Assembly (NCBI RefSeq): GCF_007741515.1
Contig: NZ_CP036263.1
Span: 5,009,178-5,073,177 of the forward strand
Reading direction: 5' to 3'
DNA: 64,000 bases
Source of the DNA: Adhaeretor mobilis
GTDB lineage: Bacteria > Planctomycetota > Planctomycetia > Pirellulales > Lacipirellulaceae
The notes under the pieces were generated by a model. That model was not told the DNA's origin. It did no database searches and saw only the letters and a program-made list of their open reading frames with translations. Below are positions 25,753 through 34,412 of the stretch, piece after piece (the first letter of the stretch is position 1; each line of letters starts with the position of its first letter). The position numbers and the translations under genes were made by a program.

Positions 25753-25868
25753 AGCACTCCAACAAATGGGCCTCGACCCCGAACCACCTGACGTACTTCT
25801 ATGACGGGTTGGATCAAAGGCTCGTGAGTGCTGAACCGGTAGAGCCGAATTGGGAAGTGATTGGGTAG
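25753..25868 (+). pseudogene. Relic of a DUF1501 3' end
   Basis: This 116-base stretch aligns with the last 116 bases of the chimeric gene (24695-24810): LQQMGLDPNHLTYFYNGLDQ-type sequence through to the same terminal codons, ending TTGGGTAG. One extra base near 25778 shifts the frame. There is no upstream coding sequence for the rest of the protein. It is therefore a decayed remnant of another DUF1501 gene, or a local duplication. Confidence 0.8.
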
Positions 25869-25901
25869 TGGTGAAGAACTCGAACTTTAGGATCAAACAA
25901 C

Positions 25902-26219
25902 ATGCGTGAGTTACCGATACCTGAAGGCGTCAATCAAGACGATGATGCCACGGAGCTCTTGCGATTCTGGCTGGCAAACGGCAAGCCGAACGTGACGCTC
26001 TTGCTCGGAATGTACGAAGACGCTGTTGAATGTGATGTCGACGAATTGTGGGCATGAGGAAATATCCTGAGTGACATTGCTCAGCATATCGCCAATGGTC
26101 TCGAAGAAAGTCACGCCTGGGACTTCAATCAGTCGGTGCAAAGTCTTGTTTCTCACTTCAACTCAGCAATGGCAAAGCGGGCACCTGGCTCGGAAGGCAA
26201 CTATCCAGACGATGCCTAG
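25902..26219 (+). pseudogene. DUF5076-like gene interrupted by an in-frame TGA
   Basis: Reading from ATG 25902 gives MRELPIPEGVNQDDDATELL, RFWLANGKPNVTLLLGMYED and so on to DELWA, then TGA at 26055-26057. Without a frame change it continues as GNILSDIAQHIANGLEESHA and ends at TAG 26217-26219 after 106 codons in all. The joined sequence fits the DUF5076 family (about 100 residues, with a Trp-Gly element followed by a D-x-x-x-H helix). TGA differs by one base from TGG, the Trp expected there. The function of DUF5076 is unknown. A sequencing error or recent inactivation are both possible. Confidence 0.6.
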
Positions 26220-26417
26220 CTACGGCAACAAGTGCAACTTGCGGCAGCCACCACAATCCCACCGACCCACCCCACCGGCACAATCAGCCGCACCAAACGC
26301 TCTATTCGGCCGCCCCATCCAGCCCCCCATGTTGCCAAAAAGCTACAGTTCTCTGAGTGCTGGTGCGCTCAGAATGAATGGACTTGGGTTTTGATGCACT
26401 CTGGAAAGGGCAGCAGC

Positions 26418-27923
26418 ATGTGGTGGACTCTTGGATTAATCGTGGCGGTAGTCGCAGTGTGGGCGTTGCATGATATTGTGCAGAAGAAGCACAGCATCTT
26501 GCATAACTTTCCCGTCGTCGGGCACTTCCGCTATTGGCTCGAACATATCGGGCCAGAGCTGCGTCAATACATCGTCACGAGCGACAACGAGGAGCGTCCC
26601 TTCAGCCGCGCACAGCGCCGTTGGGTGTACGCCTCTTCCAAAAGTGAGAACAACTACTTTGGCTTTGGCACGAGCGTCGATCTCGAAGAGCATCCCAACC
26701 ATGTGATTATCAAGCACAGTCCTTTTCCGCTGAACGATCCTCACCCGGGCGATGCGAACTTTGACGCCAGCTACTCGATTCCCTCGCAAAAAGTACTCGG
26801 TGAGTATCGAGGACGTCGCCACGCATTCAAACCCGAGTCGTTGGTTAACATCTCAGGCATGAGCTTTGGCGCCCTCAGTGGCCCCGCCATCGAAGCAATC
26901 AATCGTGGTTGTGAACTGGCGGGCGCGTTGCACAACACCGGCGAAGGGGGCGTCTCTCCCCATCACCAGCATGGCGGCGATCTCATGTGGCAAATCGGCA
27001 CGGGCTACTTTGGTTGTCGCGAGAAAGATGGAACCTTCTCTCTCGAACGCCTCATGGAAGTCGTCGAGAAAAACCCCGTGCGTGCGCTAGAAATAAAGCT
27101 TAGCCAAGGTGCCAAACCGGGCGTCGGCGGCATGTTGCCTGCGGAGAAAATTACACCTGAAATTGCCGCGATACGTGGCATTCCGATGGGTAAAGATTGC
27201 CTGAGCCCCTCATCGCATCGCGAGTTCGACAGCGTCGATAGCATGCTCGATTTCGTTGAACTCCTAGCCCAAGCCACCGGATTGCCGGTGGGCATCAAGA
27301 GCGCGATCGGAAACATGGACTTTTGGAGCGATCTAGCATCCCAAATGGCGACGACCAATCGAGGCGTCGATTTCATTACCATCGACGGTGGCGAGGGCGG
27401 CACCGGCGCAGCACCGCGCGTGTTCTCCGATCACGTTGCCCTGCCCTTCAAGCATGGCATGAGCCGAGTCTATCGCGAGTTTGTCGCCCAAGACCTGCAA
27501 GACCACGTCACGTTCATCGGCTCGGGCAAACTCGGTTTCCCCGAGCAAGCACTGTTGGCGTTTGGTATGGGTTGCGACATGATTTCCGTAGCGCGCGAAG
27601 CAATGCTTTCGATCGGCTGCATCCAGGCCCAACGTTGTCACACCGGCTTTTGTCCTGCTGGAGTCGCCACCCAAAACAAGTGGCTCATGGCTGGTCTCGA
27701 TCCGACTCTCAAAGCGGCGCGCCTGGCGAACTACTTGGTCTCGCTACGCAAAGAGCTCTTGCGCCTGTGCCGCGCGTGCGGAGTAAGCCACCCCGCCTAT
27801 ATGACGCTCGATCACTTTGAGTTGCTGGGTAAGGGCATGGCTACCCAACCCGCCGCCGATGCGTTCGGCTACGACAAAACGGTCACCCAGGCTGCGACTC
27901 TCTACGAGGGTATAGTTAGGTAA
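26418..27923 (+). CDS. FMN-binding glutamate synthase-like protein, membrane-anchored
   Basis: 501 residues. The start at 26418 has GGAAAGGG about 8 bases upstream; the frame is open to 26232 but the added residues look non-coding. One N-terminal membrane helix (WWTLGLIVAVVAVWALHDIV) precedes a complete Glu_synthase (GltB central/FMN) domain: NISGMSFGALSGPAIEAINR, HNTGEGGVSPHH, KLSQGAKPGVGGMLP, ITIDGGEGGTGAAP, GSGKLGFPEQALLAFGMGCD. The cluster motif CIQAQRCHTGFCPAGVAT has the three Cys of a [3Fe-4S] centre. There is no glutaminase domain, so it is the stand-alone GltB2-type protein found in many bacteria. Its real substrate is uncertain. Confidence 0.92.
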   Translation: MWWTLGLIVAVVAVWALHDIVQKKHSILHNFPVVGHFRYWLEHIGPELRQYIVTSDNEERPFSRAQRRWVYASSKSENNYFGFGTSVDLEEHPNHVIIKHSPFPLNDPHPGDANFDASYSIPSQKVLGEYRGRRHAFKPESLVNISGMSFGALSGPAIEAINRGCELAGALHNTGEGGVSPHHQHGGDLMWQIGTGYFGCREKDGTFSLERLMEVVEKNPVRALEIKLSQGAKPGVGGMLPAEKITPEIAAIRGIPMGKDCLSPSSHREFDSVDSMLDFVELLAQATGLPVGIKSAIGNMDFWSDLASQMATTNRGVDFITIDGGEGGTGAAPRVFSDHVALPFKHGMSRVYREFVAQDLQDHVTFIGSGKLGFPEQALLAFGMGCDMISVAREAMLSIGCIQAQRCHTGFCPAGVATQNKWLMAGLDPTLKAARLANYLVSLRKELLRLCRACGVSHPAYMTLDHFELLGKGMATQPAADAFGYDKTVTQAATLYEGIVR

Positions 27924-28475
27924 GTCTTCTCGGTAGGTGTTTCTCCGAACCGAGAATTTGTCTAGCTGAGTTCTAGAATGGGCAAGCTCCCTGTTTCTAC
28001 AACGAGCTAGATCAAACGCAGGTGGCCGCGAAGCCGATTCGGAAAGCAATTGAATAGCGGAGAATCCATCGTTTGCTTCTTCAGAAGATGAAGCCGTCTT
28101 AGTTTCGGTGCTGCTCTCCTAGTTGGAAGACATGGATATCGCAATCTGTTCGCGGACGACACAATCTTGTGTTGGTGTGCCCTAACAAAGCGAGTCGCTT
28201 CCGTTCGATTTTTGCCTTTGCAATTTCACGTAGGTGAATCAGACTGTTGGGGACATGATCGCCAGAATCTCACTCGAGTCCCCTAAGGAACCGGCTACAA
28301 TAACGTCAGGGTGTTCGTTGAAGATAGGTCGTCTAACAACATCAAGCCCTTTCGGCCTGGTCGTCCTGAGGTAGATCGCTCAATCGGCGAAAAGGCCGCC
28401 CATTCTATTCCGAGTTAAACGGTCACCTGCCCACAATGTGTAACAACCTACTGAAATCAGTAAGGATCCTCTGAA
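27924..28475. other. Non-coding region with a possible DUF1501 relic
   Basis: About 550 bases without a gene. The left part contains a short stretch resembling a DUF1501 tail (annotated separately). The remainder shows no convincing coding frame, strong hairpin or RNA gene that I can recognise. The ribosome binding site of the next gene (AAGGAT) is at the right end. Confidence 0.5.
27978..28057 (+). pseudogene. Possible second relic of a DUF1501 3' end
   Basis: From 27991 the bases read as FYNELDQTQVAAKPIRKAIE then TAG, similar to the end of the DUF1501 tails at 24810 and 25868 (FYNGLDQKLVGVEPVEPIWE). The preceding ATGGGC matches the MG codons of the same motif with an internal deletion. The match is short and more diverged, so this is tentative. 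Confidence 0.4.
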
Positions 28476-29309
28476 ATGCGAAACCAGACTCTGACGCTGC
28501 TCTGCATCTTACTTCTTGCCTGTAGTCACGTATTCGCACAAGGTGTTGATGCGGCTAGTGGTTCAAAAAAAGAAAGCCACTTTACCTGGCCGGATGGCGC
28601 CGTGGCTGCAGTTTGTTTGACCTACGACGATGGACTGGATTGTCACTTAGATCTTGCTGCCCCAGATTTAGAATCACACGGGTTTCGCGGGACCTTTTAT
28701 TGTCATGGAGCTTCCGGATCTTTAGCCAAACGAACGGATGAATGGCGGGCATTGGCCAAACGTGGCCATGAATTGGGGAATCACTCGCTTTTCCATCCCT
28801 GCATGGGTGTCGAAGGCAATGGGAAGAAGAGAGAGTGGATCGTTCCAGAATATGCGATGGAAAACTATACCGTTCGTCGAATGAAAGATGAATTGTGGGT
28901 GGCGAATACGCTTCTAAGAGCGGTGGACGGGAAAAAGGAACGCACCTACGGCTATACCTGTTCCGAAAGTGATGCCGGCGGGAAAAGCTTTATCCCTGAA
29001 GTAAAAAAGCTCTTCCCAGGCGCGCGGGGTGTTGGTCCTGTGCCTAACAGCATGGCAGAGTTTGATTGTTACTACACACCCAGCTTCATGGTCATCGATC
29101 ATCCTGCGGCTGATCTAATCGCGCAAGCCGAGGAAGCAGCAAGAAATGGCACCGTGGCAACGCTCATGTTTCATAGCGTTGGCGGCGGACACCTTAACGT
29201 TTCGAAGGAAGCACACCGCGAATTCTTGGGCTACCTGAAGAGGAACAGGGCTCGGTTCTACGTGGCCCCCTTCGTAGACGTAATCAACTGGGTTCAGAAA
29301 TCACGATGA
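28476..29309 (+). CDS. Secreted polysaccharide deacetylase (NodB-like, CE4)
   Basis: 277 residues. Signal peptide TLTLLCILLLACSHVFAQG. The NodB homology domain is recognisable: catalytic/metal-binding Asp pair in CLTYDDGLDCHLD, RGTFYCHGAS, and HELGNHSLFHPC with the two metal-binding His. VATLMFHSVGGGHLNVS near the end gives the last catalytic His. Family members remove acetyl groups from chitin, peptidoglycan or xylan; the substrate here is not determined. AAGGAT upstream supports the start. It stands alone, with relic-filled DNA upstream. Confidence 0.92.
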   Translation: MRNQTLTLLCILLLACSHVFAQGVDAASGSKKESHFTWPDGAVAAVCLTYDDGLDCHLDLAAPDLESHGFRGTFYCHGASGSLAKRTDEWRALAKRGHELGNHSLFHPCMGVEGNGKKREWIVPEYAMENYTVRRMKDELWVANTLLRAVDGKKERTYGYTCSESDAGGKSFIPEVKKLFPGARGVGPVPNSMAEFDCYYTPSFMVIDHPAADLIAQAEEAARNGTVATLMFHSVGGGHLNVSKEAHREFLGYLKRNRARFYVAPFVDVINWVQKSR

Positions 29310-29441
29310 GAATCGTGGACCAGTAATTCTCAAGATCCCCACATAATCCTGCGTTAGAAGCTCTGCTTGACGTCAGGAATTCAGCTTCGATACGATCCAC
29401 CGATACCTTCTATCCATTAGTTATTCACCTAGTGCGATCAG

Positions 29442-30431
29442 ATGAAGTTAGCCCATTTCGACCCATTTGTAGGCCAGCACTGCGAAACGACGGCCGCTGG
29501 TTGCCTGCTTCGGCATCTTGGGATTGAGCTGACCGAACCGATGCTCTTTGGTCTCGGCGAGGGACTGGGGTTCATCTATTGGAACATGAAGACGATGGAC
29601 TTCCCGTTCATTGGCGGCCGCGTCAAACCCGACTTGCTAACCGAGAACCTTTGCCGGAACCTGAATCTGACTCGAACCATCCAAGAAACCGTGTCAGTCA
29701 AGAAAGCGTGGGAGAATGCGGCTCGCTTGATTGATGCAGGCATTCCCGTCGGGCTGAAGCTCGATTGCTTTCATCTTGATTACTTCTCATCAAAAATCCA
29801 TTTCGCGGGGCACTATGTCGCCATGTACGGCTACGACGAGGAGTTCGCGTACTTAGTCGATACCGATCAACAGGGTGGGAAGGTCAAGACTTTTCTCCAG
29901 AATTTGGCATTGGCCCGCAGCGAAAAGGGCCCCATGTCGTCTAGGAATCTGTCGTACTCGATTTCCTGCGATGGCGAGCGACCAGATTTGAGAGAGATCC
30001 TCAAGACAGCGATCCACAACAATGCAAAGGATTACCTAAGACCACCGATCACGAACATTGGGTACAAGGGTATCCTGAAGACAAGTCGCGAAATCAAGAA
30101 ATGGTTTGAGACTAGCAAGGATCGCAAGCGAGACTTTCAAACCACAGCAACGCTCATGGAACGCGCCGGCACGGGAGGAGCACTTTTCCGCAACCTTTAC
30201 CGGGATTTTCTGTTAGAGGCTTACGAGTTGACTTCGCAGTCCGAACTCAAGGATGCTTCCCACGCATTTGACCAAATCGCAACACTATGGACGAGCGTGG
30301 CAGACCATTTTCACGAGGCGGGAGAAACTTCCGACGTGAAACACATCAACGACGCGGCGGAAGTTTTGGTCGAGCTCTCTGTGAGGGAGAAGATCGCGAT
30401 GGAAGACTTGCTGCGTGCGACCGCGAAATAA
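29442..30431 (+). CDS. BtrH_N / DUF4872 domain protein
   Basis: 329 residues, cytoplasmic (no signal peptide). The N-terminal part matches the butirosin BtrH N-terminal domain: FDPFVGQHCETTAAGCLLRH with the presumed nucleophile Cys, GIPVGLKLDCFHLDYF and HFAGHYVAMYGYDEEFAYLVDTD carrying the His/Asp. The C-terminal helical half fits DUF4872. In butirosin biosynthesis BtrH transfers an acyl side chain from a carrier protein to the aminoglycoside; other homologues are uncharacterised. No carrier protein, ligase or biosynthetic cluster is next to it, so it is an orphan here and its substrate is unknown. Confidence 0.85.
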   Translation: MKLAHFDPFVGQHCETTAAGCLLRHLGIELTEPMLFGLGEGLGFIYWNMKTMDFPFIGGRVKPDLLTENLCRNLNLTRTIQETVSVKKAWENAARLIDAGIPVGLKLDCFHLDYFSSKIHFAGHYVAMYGYDEEFAYLVDTDQQGGKVKTFLQNLALARSEKGPMSSRNLSYSISCDGERPDLREILKTAIHNNAKDYLRPPITNIGYKGILKTSREIKKWFETSKDRKRDFQTTATLMERAGTGGALFRNLYRDFLLEAYELTSQSELKDASHAFDQIATLWTSVADHFHEAGETSDVKHINDAAEVLVELSVREKIAMEDLLRATAK

Positions 30432-30692
30432 CATTGAGCAGTGGACGATAGTTGAAATGCTCCCGAGCCGACCCCGACGCGACGGGATCCCCCAGAGGCG
30501 AATCGCGACTATCTGCCAACAATTAACCGCTAGTGGCTATCCGCAAACTCATTGGCTATAATCTCCCCAAATGCCGATCGGGGAGGTCGGCATCGATTCC
30601 AAGTGGTGTCTCCCACGCTGGTTCTCGTGAAGCTTCGCTAGAAGCGCCAGGCTAGTGACTTGAATTCTCATTTCCGTGAAGGATTTCAGTGT

Positions 30693-33600
30693 ATGAACAC
30701 TTCTCGTCGCCCATCGTTTCTCTCGCGTTGCGGCAGTTCAACTTTGCATCTGAACCAGCGCCCTGGCAATCGCAGGCAACTGCGATTTGAATCGCTCGAA
30801 GACCGCCGTCTGTTGGCGGCACTCACGGTCAGCAGTTTGGACGACACGCTCGACGGCGGCAGTCTGCGCGAGGCAATCAACGTCGCCAACGGCAATGGCG
30901 AGGCGGATACGATTGAATTCTCGCTCTCCGGCACGATCAACCTGGGCTCGCAGCTGCCGACGATCACCACGGACATGAACATCGTGGGGCCCGGCGCAGA
31001 ATTGCTTACGATCGACGCCGGAAACGGCACCGATGGCCTCTTCGCCACGGGCGATGGCTTTCGCATTTTCTCGATCGATAGCCTGACGCCCATTCAAGTC
31101 GAGATCAGCGATCTCACACTCACCGGCGGAGACATCGGCACACCGATTTCAGGCTCCACCGCAGGGGGAGCAATACTAAATCACGAGAATCTGCTTCTCG
31201 ATCGCGTCAACCTGGTTGCGAATGCTGCGAGTTCCGTCGGCGGCGGCATCAGAAATGTGGGCGATCTCGTCGTCAGGCAGAGTACCTTCTCGGGAAATAC
31301 GGCACTCACTGGGGGCGGACTTTCCAATCTATCCCTTACTTCTAGCGTCGGCACTGCGACCATCGTCGATAGTACCCTCTCTGGGAATTCAGCAACAGGT
31401 ACGGTTGTCTTTGCCGGTGGTGGTGGCATCTACAACAACAGTAGCGCGGCCGTAACTATCACCGGCAGTACCTTGTCGGGGAATTCAGCGACCACTCGCG
31501 GCGGCGGTATCTTTAATCGGGGCACGGCGACACTCACCGGCTCGATTGTCGCCAACAGCACAGCGAACGAGGAAGTCGATTCCACACTGGGCACGCTCAC
31601 CGGTTCCCACAATCTCGTCGAAGACGGCAGCGACGGACTCGCCGACACCATCACCGGCGACCCGCTGCTTGGCCCACTAGCCAACAACGGCGGACCCACT
31701 CAAACTCACGCACTCCTGCCGGACAGTCCGGCGATTGATGCGATTGCGCTGACGGCGCCGGTGCATAGCTACGAACTCAACGGCACGTATGCCGACTCGT
31801 TTGGCGGACCCGATTTGGTTCCCCTCGGCGGTACGCTGGTCGGCTCGGGGTATGAATTTGAAAATAACGAAGGTTTGACCCTATTGTCGGCTAGCAACGA
31901 CCCGGGAGAGTACACAATCGAGTTGGAGTTTTCTTACGTTGCATATGACCAGGGCAATCCCTACCAAAAAATTATCGATTTCAAGGATCGCGGCTCTGAC
32001 AACGGCCTGTATGCCCTTAACGACACGTTGGTGTTTTACGAGAGCGGACAAGTCGCTGTGTCGGGAAGTGTTTTCACGGCCAATACGCTGCATAACCTCG
32101 TTTTCTCCCGTGACGCGGTAACTGACGAGATTGCCGCCTACGTGGACGGGACGCTGTTGTGGACTTATGTCGACTCAAGCGACCAGTCAGTGTTCAGTGG
32201 CCCCGACCAGATCATGCGGTTCTTCGAGAATGAATCAGGGCCTAGTGAATCTGAAGCCGGTTTTGTCGAACGCATTCGTATCTTTGACGAGGTATTATCG
32301 CCCGAAGAGGTCGCCCTGCTGGGAACATCTTTCGACCAACGCGGCGCACCCTACGCGCGTGAAGTTGGCGCAGGCCGGGACGTCGGTGCCTACGAAGCCC
32401 AAGTCGCCCCATCGGCTGATTTCGACAACGATCTCAAGGTCGACGGGTTCGACTTTCTTACCTGGCAAATCGGCTTCGGCATGGCGGACGCTTCGCGCGC
32501 CGACGGCAACGCCGACGACGATACGGATGTCGATGCCAGCGACCTAGCTGCTTGGCAATTAACCTACGGGCAAGACTTCAACGGCCCCACCGGCACTGCG
32601 GGCGGTTGCCAGGCGCACAACAACGTGCAGGCTTCGCTAGGTCTCAACTACTTGATCGCCACGCAAGGCACCTTTCCCAGTGGCGCTTTTGCCCCTAACG
32701 GCGTGCCCTACATCGGCGAGGTTGCGCTGTTTGCTGGTGATTTTGAGCCGAATGGGTGGAAGTTTGCCGATGGCGAAATTTTGCCGATCTCTCAACACCA
32801 AGCTTTGTTTAGCCTTCTAGGAACCACCTACGGCGGCGATGGTGAAACAACCTTTGGACTGCCCGACTTGCGCGGTCGCACCGCCATGGGTGAAGGAACT
32901 GGACCGGGGTTAACTCCCCGCTCACTGGGGCAGAAGCTCGGCACAGAGACTGTTACACTCACCACGTCGCAACTTCCTACCCATAGCCACTCCGCGATAG
33001 GCGGCACTGTCGACACGACCCAAGTGGGCAACGGTGCAGCGCACAACAATGTGCAACCTTCGCTCGGGTTGAACTATGTCATCACAGCGCAAGGTAGCTT
33101 CCCAAGTCAGAGCGGCGGAGGTGCGTTTCACAACGGGTACTACGGTGCGATTTCGGTCTATGCTGGCTTTGAATATGCTACCGATGGCCCCCACTTGAAT
33201 GGACAGTTGGTCCCCACCAGTCAGAATTCGGCCTTGTTTAGCCTCCTGGGAACTACCTACGGGGGCGATGGGAGAACCACTTTCGCGCTGCCCGACTTGC
33301 GTGGTCGTATAGCGGTGCATGAGGGGAACGGAAATAACTTAGGAAGTCGCGCCGGTGTCGAAACCGTTGCCCTGGCAACCAATCAAATGCCCGCCCACAC
33401 ACACACATCGCCTGGTCCCGATGACTTCACAGGTAGCACGGGCAGCGGCCAGGCGCATGAGAATCGGCAGCCCTACCTAACCGTGAATTATGTGATCAAT
33501 CTCCAGGGAGACTTTCCTTCAGAAAGCGGGGGGTTTGGCACTAGTAGCCTTGGCGCTATTGTACCCTTCGCTGGCAACTTTGCTCCTCAGGGGTCCGCAT

Positions 33601-34154
33601 TCTTGGACGGTCAGTTGCTTTCCATCGCTCAGCACCAGTCACTCTTTAGTCTCCTCGGAACCACCTACGGTGGCGATGGCGAAATCACCTTTGCACTGCC
33701 CGATCTGCGCGGGCGCACACCCGTTGGTTTTGGGCAGGGAGCAGGGCTCACCAATCGCTCTCTGGGCGAGGAATTTGGGGCGAGTACTCATACGCTTACT
33801 CAGAGCCAGATCCCAATCCATCAGCACGCTCTGGATGGTAGCTCAGCTGCGGTTGCACTAGCTCCGACTCTCACGCTCCTCCCCAGTTCCACCAGTACAA
33901 ACCTCTCGCTAGCGTATTCGCCTCTTTTGGCGGACGCACTGTTTGGTGAAGACGCAGATGCAACTGAGGAGCAACTTGCGGTCCAACCACCAACCGCAGA
34001 AGCCATTCATACAGCCGGCGGCGAAACCGACAAGCGCAGCTCAACGACATTCGACTTCGCGGAGCTTGATGCGGTTGGTTCCGGTCTTGAAGGTGATGAA
34101 GCTCAGCAAGAACCTTGGCTCGCGGACGAATTGTTAGAACGTGTATTCGGCTAA
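30693..34154 (+). CDS. Giant surface protein: beta-helix, LamG, dockerin-like and three tail-collar repeats
   Basis: 1153 residues from the start at 30693 (GAAGGAT upstream). The N-terminus carries the planctomycete extracellular leader RQLRFESLEDRRLLAALTVS. Domains in order: a right-handed beta-helix / choice-of-anchor Q region (LREAINVANGNGEADTIEFS, repeated GGGI-x-N and STLSGNSATT motifs, residues about 40-350); a LamG/concanavalin-like region (about 360-550); dockerin-like calcium loops (DFDNDLKVDGFDFLTWQ and DADDDTDVDASDLAAWQ-like, about 570-620); three tandem phage tail-collar-like domains (about 640-1047); and an acidic tail without a PEP-CTERM motif. The protein is likely secreted and surface-attached. 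Collar domains of this type occur in phage tail fibres and in microcystin-dependent proteins. Confidence 0.88.
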   Translation: MNTSRRPSFLSRCGSSTLHLNQRPGNRRQLRFESLEDRRLLAALTVSSLDDTLDGGSLREAINVANGNGEADTIEFSLSGTINLGSQLPTITTDMNIVGPGAELLTIDAGNGTDGLFATGDGFRIFSIDSLTPIQVEISDLTLTGGDIGTPISGSTAGGAILNHENLLLDRVNLVANAASSVGGGIRNVGDLVVRQSTFSGNTALTGGGLSNLSLTSSVGTATIVDSTLSGNSATGTVVFAGGGGIYNNSSAAVTITGSTLSGNSATTRGGGIFNRGTATLTGSIVANSTANEEVDSTLGTLTGSHNLVEDGSDGLADTITGDPLLGPLANNGGPTQTHALLPDSPAIDAIALTAPVHSYELNGTYADSFGGPDLVPLGGTLVGSGYEFENNEGLTLLSASNDPGEYTIELEFSYVAYDQGNPYQKIIDFKDRGSDNGLYALNDTLVFYESGQVAVSGSVFTANTLHNLVFSRDAVTDEIAAYVDGTLLWTYVDSSDQSVFSGPDQIMRFFENESGPSESEAGFVERIRIFDEVLSPEEVALLGTSFDQRGAPYAREVGAGRDVGAYEAQVAPSADFDNDLKVDGFDFLTWQIGFGMADASRADGNADDDTDVDASDLAAWQLTYGQDFNGPTGTAGGCQAHNNVQASLGLNYLIATQGTFPSGAFAPNGVPYIGEVALFAGDFEPNGWKFADGEILPISQHQALFSLLGTTYGGDGETTFGLPDLRGRTAMGEGTGPGLTPRSLGQKLGTETVTLTTSQLPTHSHSAIGGTVDTTQVGNGAAHNNVQPSLGLNYVITAQGSFPSQSGGGAFHNGYYGAISVYAGFEYATDGPHLNGQLVPTSQNSALFSLLGTTYGGDGRTTFALPDLRGRIAVHEGNGNNLGSRAGVETVALATNQMPAHTHTSPGPDDFTGSTGSGQAHENRQPYLTVNYVINLQGDFPSESGGFGTSSLGAIVPFAGNFAPQGSAFLDGQLLSIAQHQSLFSLLGTTYGGDGEITFALPDLRGRTPVGFGQGAGLTNRSLGEEFGASTHTLTQSQIPIHQHALDGSSAAVALAPTLTLLPSSTSTNLSLAYSPLLADALFGEDADATEEQLAVQPPTAEAIHTAGGETDKRSSTTFDFAELDAVGSGLEGDEAQQEPWLADELLERVFG
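32610..33831 (+). repeat. Three tandem tail-collar-like domain repeats inside the surface protein
   Basis: Units begin at about 32610, 33036 and 33450 (spacing 426 and 414 bases). Each unit has QAHNNVQ/AAHNNVQ/QAHENRQ, a GxFPS motif, FSLLGTTYGGDG..TTFALPDLRGR, and a C-terminal histidine motif (PTHSHS, PAHTHT, PIHQHA). The LGTTYGGDG and LPDLRGR blocks are nearly invariant at protein and base level. Confidence 0.9.
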
Positions 34155-34412
34155 TCGATTGGATAGGGCTCCCCCTGATCTGACATGCGTAGGCAGTCGC
34201 GTGCGCCGTCTAGTGGGTTCAATCCAACTATCAACGCCTTTCAGATCGGATCAGCTCGTCGCAACTTCCAACGAATCGTTCCACAGACCACTCCGATTGC
34301 GCAAAAACGGCATTTTCTCTGCCAATTCCCAGGCGAAATGTCGCTCCGACTTTACTACAATGGACAGCTTCATTTGTGATAGAATCTTGCCCTCGCGAGG
34401 AAAAACCGTTCG

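Noticed and set aside
26055..26057. TGA in the DUF5076-like gene as a selenocysteine codon
   Set aside because: Trp, not Cys or Sec, is the expected residue; no selenocysteine insertion hairpin is evident after it and no selenocysteine genes are in the window.
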